The notes under the pieces are model-generated. The model worked only from the letters and a program-made list of their open reading frames with translations. It did not search any database and was not told where the DNA came from. This document shows positions 59,301 to 64,000 of a DNA stretch of 64,000 nucleotides, in pieces (positions within the stretch are counted from its first letter, which is position 1; every line of letters begins with the position of its first letter). This DNA is from Pratylenchus scribneri. Its lineage: Eukaryota; Nematoda; Chromadorea; Rhabditida; Pratylenchidae. The DNA is taken from positions 1,922,001-1,986,000 of the forward strand of contig JAQSEB010000008.1 in assembly GCA_030063045.1 (NCBI GenBank), written 5' to 3'. Position numbers and translations under genes: made by a program.

Positions 59301-59578
59301 TGTGGCCCATTTGGGACATCGGCCAGTTGTAGCGTACCGTAATAAAATTATCCTTTCTTCAAATTCATCAAATTTTCCCTCAGGTTCCATTAACGCCAGC
59401 AGCCGTGGGAGGTGGCATTATTGGTGATAATCCCTCAATCCAAATTGATGGCACCAAAATTAATGCCCAAAAACAACAAACAATGGTTTATGAGAAAATT
59501 GATGGAATCAGCGACCCACAATTGCTACATGGACATCATCAAAATGGATACAATTTAAATTCAGTTTGGGAGGATTGA
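56380..59578 (+). CDS. SLC18A2: Vesicular monoamine transporter (SLC18 family, MFS)
   Basis: About 560 residues in a dozen exons. The start [19 protein letters not shown] runs into TM1 with [20 protein letters not shown], the conserved TM1 of VMATs with its Asp. A long luminal loop follows. Then [20 protein letters not shown] + MVGPLTNKIGY (TM2 and motif), [20 protein letters not shown] (TM4), [19 protein letters not shown] (TM5), [13 protein letters not shown] (TM7), [38 protein letters not shown] (TM10) and [17 protein letters not shown] (TM11). VMATs load monoamines into synaptic vesicles by proton antiport. The luminal loop between TM1 and TM2 (~150 residues, charged) is longer than usual. 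The last intron (58934-59383) has a GC donor and hosts a foldback element. Confidence 0.93.
58948..59340. mobile_element. Foldback (long inverted repeat) element in a VMAT intron
   Basis: Two arms of about 170 bp face each other. The left arm runs GGTCAACTGGGCGACGTCCC ... GCTTGTAGCTAATTATGG ... TTTTGGTATCAAATTAAAG ... GATATAAAATTTATTTGG. The right arm read in reverse gives GGCCGATGTCCC ... GCTTGTAGCTCATTGG ... TTTTGGTACCAAATTAAAG ... GATATAAAATTTATTCGG. Identity looks like 75-80%. No transposase frame is present, so this is a non-autonomous element. Confidence 0.8.
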
Positions 59579-62500
59579 ACATTGAATTAATTGGATGAAA
59601 TGAATGATTTTGATGGATTAACAAATTTGGACATTTTCCACATTTATTTACTTTCTCATTTCTTTTTGGATTTGTCCCGGTTTTTCCCATTTTTCCAGAA
59701 ATAGAATAGCCAAACATGACCAGAACAGAGTGAATGACCAAAAATGACCGCGGATGGGATATTCAAAGGGAATATCCACTTAACGGGTGACTTTTTTGGA
59801 ATGCGGTCATTTTTATGTTGCTCTTCGCAATTTTGTTTGCAATATTTGTTGTCCATCCAATTTGGGTCTTTCCATTTGGCTGGCAGGTTTTCAGGCCGAA
59901 TATGCACCTTCGCCTCACCATATTTGGCCCTTTCCCATCTTTCAACCTTTGTTCGGCCGTTCTCGAAGGCCATTTGGGCGATCGGTGGCCAATGCCCCCC
60001 CCCCCCCAAATGAATCCATCGCCATTCCATTCCAGCAGCACCATCAATTCATTCATTTTTGTTTGCCTTTCGCCTCTTTGGCCGCGGGGCCATTCACTCG
60101 TCAAAGCCACAAGGCCCAATCCCCTCTCTGCCCACATTTCGGTCATTCTGCGCAAATGGCCAGAACACTTCGCCGCTGGCCATTTTACGATCATCCAATT
60201 TGGCTTTCCAATTCAATTTTTTAGAGTCAAATCCACCAAATAAGAGGGAATTATTTTGTGCCATTCCCCCAATACTATATCCATCCAATGCCAAATTGTA
60301 ATTCGCCCAATGCCATGCCCTCGACCTCCTTCCAATTTGTGGTTTGGCCTTGTCCATTCCATTATTTTGCCATTCCATTCATTCAATTCAGCCAATCCTC
60401 GTCCCATTCTCCCAACCAACAATTCGTCGGTGGTCCCACCCAAATTAACTTCCATTTGCCCATCCTCTCCGCCACCGACCAATTCGGCCCTTTCCCAAGT
60501 CCATATCGGCGCATCCACTTCACCCCCTTCCCTTCCCCTTCGGCGACGATGAAGAGCAGCATTTTTGGCGTGACGCGCCACGGATGGAATTGGAGTTGGG
60601 GCAAAGGCAGCCGAAGAAATGGGAGGGGGAAGGGGGTGGCTGGCAGGATGGACTGCGGCGCGCAAAAAAGCAATGGCCGGGGCAAAAGAAGGAATTGGAG
60701 GAAGAAAAGAGGAACCTGTCCCCTGCATTGACGCCGAAAATCACTCCGAAGAAGGGTGGCGCGCGGTGGAAGTTGGGGGAATGAAAATGCTTAGTAAGGG
60801 GACCAAAAACAACCCCACGGCGAATACACGCGCCAATATGAAATGTGAAGAATGAATGGGAAATGATGAGAAGGGGGAATGGGGAGATGGGCAATGGCAG
60901 TAAAAGGGAGGAGGATTGCCGGCTGGCACTAACATTAAACCTGCCTGCTGCCAATTTGTCAATGCCAAAATCATACTTTTTGGTTGAAACCAATTTCCAC
61001 CCCGGGGCAACATTTTTGCCATCCCTTTTTCCTTTTTCAATTTCCCTTCTATCCTTTTTTTCCTTTTCATTATTTGCCGCCATTTTTGCCCTTCACAAAT
61101 TTTCTCGCCAATTCTTCGCCGTCGAGAAGATCAGCAGCAGAGGAGGGAGTGAAATGGCCGATGGCAGCGGCAGCCTCGGCCCTTTCAATTCTTTCCCTTT
61201 TCTTCCCATTTGTCCCAAAACATCGACAACCACCTCCAACCAAACACAAATGGCGCGCCACTTTCGCGGACTCACCCCCGGGGGGCAAGGGTGGAAAATA
61301 GACAGAGAGTGGCGGAGGTTGAAGGGGTAAAATTGGCGAAAGGCAGATCGGGCGGAGGCCTACGATTGGCGGCGAAGGGTGGTTGGATTTGGCAGAGGTT
61401 GGAGGAAGGCATAGGCATTATAAATATACCTGCTGGGGAAATGTTGGAAGGAAGGGGAAATGGGCGAAAATAGGGAGGAGGATGACTGCCCCAGAGGCCT
61501 GACTGCCTCTTTCTGCCATTCCGTGCCCTCACCAAAATGTGCCTTTCCTTTCCGATTCTCGGCCGCCGCCGCAAATATTTGTCACACTGCTGAAGGGGTG
61601 GGGGTGATCGGCGGTGGCGGCCTTTTGCCCCCAAAATTTATTATCGTTGCCTCCGTCGGCACATCTATTTGGCCCCATTTCCCTAAATTTGCCCAGCCTT
61701 GGCCAATTCCCCCCATAAAATCTCTTTCCGGCCAATTCTATCCTTTCATTCCCTTTTCTCCCTTTCACATTTATGCGCCAATTTTTCGCGCTTTTGCCTG
61801 TCCAAAATCATTTCCCATTTCATCTTTTTTTTCCATTTCCTCCGGTCTTTTCATGGCCTCTTTGCCCCAGGGCAAATTAATTCCCCGCCGCCCTGCTGAT
61901 CTGGCTGCTCCGTTGGCCGGGAAGAAGCCCAAAATTGGAGGAATGGAATGGAATTGGGCGAATGGAGAATAAAATGGGAAGGAAGGGAAAAGGTGATTGG
62001 CAGCAAGCATTCAGCCCAGGGCCGGCTTCCATCCAAAGGAGTACCCCGCTGGCTGGCTCATCGGCGCCAAACTCGCCATTTCTTCAAAGGAGGGTAGCTG
62101 ATCGATCGCCGACTGGCCGACCACCATTCCCCTATTTCCAGCCATGTCCCATCCCGTCATTGCCTTTGCCTTCCCAGGGAATCCTCCTTCCACTTTTTTT
62201 TGCCCAGCCTTTGCCCCAGTCCTGTTTTGGCCGCCTTTTTCCCATTCCACCATTTCTTTGCCCATTTGCCCTCCATTCATCCAATTGGCCATCACCGGCC
62301 AAACAATCCTCTTTTACCATTTTGTCCATTTGCCATGTCCTCCTCCCTCGATCGACCCTTCTTCCCATCCAATTCCATTACTAACTGACTTTGACTCTCG
62401 ACCACCACACAAACGACCGCGCCGTCCTCTTCCCTTCCACCCATTTGCCTCCTCACATCATCCCCTGGGCCGACCACCACAGATACACAAAGGGAGTGGG

Positions 62501-63791
62501 GACGGACCGGCCAGGGCCAACAGTGCGGGAAAGGAGGGAACAAAGGCTGTGCTGACTTTGGCTGGGGGAGGAAAGGGGTTGGGAAAGGCCAAGGTGGGTG
62601 GAGGAGTACAGAAAGGCAAAAGGCGCTGTTTGCCCGATCGGACGGACCGATTCGGCCTAGCCTCCACTTTTTGTGGCCGCACGCGAAATTAGCGCTCACT
62701 TTGTGTGCATCGGTGGGCCATTGGGTGCAACCATTGGACGGCGACGGCGGCGCAGAGTGTGGCCGATTGGCCCAGAGGGATGGATGGCGGCGACAGCCAA
62801 AAATGCTTAAAGGATGGCCCGAAATTGGGGAACCAGGCAAGGGGGCTGTTTTGACAGTCAACACGATCCACAAAAAAGCCAAGGCAATATTGCTTTGGGC
62901 ACTTCCCCTCCTCAATTTCCCTTTGGCCATTTCATAACAAATAATAGTATTTCCCCAGATTACTGTCTGTCTATTTTGCCCTTCTTTCATTCCCCGAATG
63001 TGCCGAAAGCAAAATCATTCATTGCCTTTCCGCCAAAGGCAACATTTTCAATCAAATCCTCAAACCAATTTCGCCATTCCCAGCCAAATCCGTTCATTCC
63101 TCCTTCCTTTTATATTAGCCCATTATGCCCCCGAAAGGAGTTGTTTTAGTCCATTCCATTGCCCTCCCCCATCACATTGCCCCAGGGCCTTCGCCCAATT
63201 CCATGCCTATCCCGCGCGGCCATCCCTTCCCCAATTCCATTCCCCGCATTCGCCATTCCTCCAATTCCTCCATCATTGCCTTTGCCGCGCGCCAATTCCA
63301 CTTTTTTCCCCATTTTTTCCCGGCCCGTTCCTCTCTTGCCCATTATTGTGCTTCTTCTTCCCAGCCAAATTTGCCTCTTCCCAATTCCACTTGTACATTT
63401 GTTTCGGCTCACCATTCATTGATCAAAGTGTAAGGAGTAAATGGATGGGATGGCCCCATTCATCCATTTACTCCCCTCCATTCATTCCAACAAATGCCAT
63501 CCCCATCCCCCTTTCCATCTATTGGCCCATTGGGCATTTGCCCTCAGGCCATTTGGATTTATTTATCGGACTTCGCCAATCTCTCCCCCCCTCCCGTCCC
63601 GCCCCCTCAATCCAAACCATTTTGGCATTCATTCAGTCCATTTATTCATTCAGCCAATTTTCTCCCCCAATAAAATGCACCAATTCCATCGATATGACCC
63701 GGCCCAGCCAAGGACAGTGACCTCCTTCAAAGGTGGGGGAATATTGAGAATAAATCGAGAAAATGCCATTGATTCCCTTCCCCCATTGAAG
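59579..63791. other. GC-richer region without a supported gene
   Basis: 4.2 kb with many overlapping open frames on both strands, mostly Pro/Ser/Phe or Gly/Arg-rich as expected from C/T-rich simple sequence. One plus-strand frame near 62000-62160 (SIQRSTPLAGSSAPNSPFLQ) and one near 62400-62690 (Gly/Lys-rich) look more protein-like and might be exons of the FLYWCH gene that follows, but no splice path was found. C runs occur at about 59996-60008. The region may be the large upstream or intronic part of that gene. Confidence 0.4.
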
Positions 63792-64000
63792 GCAACCAAA
63801 AGTTGATTTTCGAAGGATATCGATACAATATTCATCATATTGTGCCAATAAAAGGTGTCAAAACGTGGCGATGTGTTTGTGCAAAAAAATTGAATGGTTC
63901 GCGATCGTGGTGCAAAGGAAGGGCCGAAACATGGGATGGAGACAGTCAAGGAGTGTCAAAAGGGGAACACAATCATCCGCCAGAACATGAGGCAATTTTG
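63792..64000 (+). CDS. FLYWCH-type zinc-finger protein, partial exon
   Basis: A plus-strand frame runs off the right edge. It reads [16 protein letters not shown], then [31 protein letters not shown] and [12 protein letters not shown]. The order Phe/Gly-Tyr-x-Tyr, Trp-x-Cys, Cys, and final His-x-His fits a FLYWCH zinc finger. FLYWCH proteins in nematodes include DNA-binding repressors of microRNA genes. The exon probably starts after AG at 63790-63791 (ACCEPTOR context TTGAAG), but upstream exons were not found, so only this domain is claimed. Confidence 0.7.

Noticed and set aside
60213..60728. A 171-residue minus-strand frame and other long frames in 59.6-63.7 kb
   Set aside because: Several frames overlap on both strands at the same place, which is expected for GC-richer simple sequence; none has family motifs.

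Overview
The window is eukaryotic and reads as a nematode chromosome segment. The evidence is a single-domain major sperm protein (MSP) gene, many very short introns (about 40-60 nt), AG splice acceptors a few nucleotides ahead of start codons (the layout of spliced-leader trans-splicing), tightly spaced same-strand gene runs that look like operons, and a vesicular monoamine transporter. AT-rich non-coding DNA and several apparent GC-AG introns recall tylenchid plant-parasitic nematodes such as cyst nematodes, but the genus is an inference. All gene models were assembled by eye from reading frames, splice sites and remembered protein families; internal exon edges may be off, most of all in the adenylate kinase gene and in the minus-strand gene at 25-27 kb.

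Layout. 0-15 kb, mostly plus strand: the 3' end of BCKDHA; a PH-plus-actin-fold protein; a large AK5-like adenylate kinase; an MSP gene; then a compact run of MPP-alpha, VTA1 and lipoyltransferase (gaps 191 and 173 bp), a probable operon. 15-18 kb, minus: DNAJC3/P58IPK followed by MIC10. 18-21 kb, plus: ABCF2, with a tRNA-like sequence in one intron. 21-28.6 kb, minus: the mitochondrial helicase Twinkle, an unrecognised Ser-rich protein immediately upstream of it, and a secreted protein with perfect 48-bp repeats. 29-39 kb, plus: RBM26/27, a TPD52 family protein, a minisatellite, a 3-kb gene-poor stretch and a neuronal calcium sensor. 40-46 kb, minus: NUDT2, PPWD1, DNAJC17 and an unrecognised 171-aa protein, spaced 118-176 bp and each with an acceptor AG just before its ATG: a second probable operon carrying two spliceosome-linked genes. 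46-55 kb, minus: a large secreted cysteine-rich protein (chitin-binding-like, lustrin/EB-type and three Kunitz domains, polyGln), then a CIMIP2/FAM166-like protein. 56-59.6 kb, plus: VMAT. The last 4 kb are GC-richer with no gene I can support until a partial FLYWCH zinc finger at the right edge.

Themes. Several genes serve mitochondria (BCKDHA, MPP-alpha, lipoyltransferase, MIC10, Twinkle), and lipoyltransferase acts on the complex that contains BCKDHA. Introns host several repeats: five copies of one dispersed repeat, all in one orientation and all inside introns of minus-strand genes, two of them filling nearly the whole intron; a foldback element in the VMAT intron; a terminal-inverted-repeat element in RBM26/27; and one AT-rich minisatellite at two sites 5 kb apart. 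The repeat that resembles an introner is the best candidate here for something undescribed.
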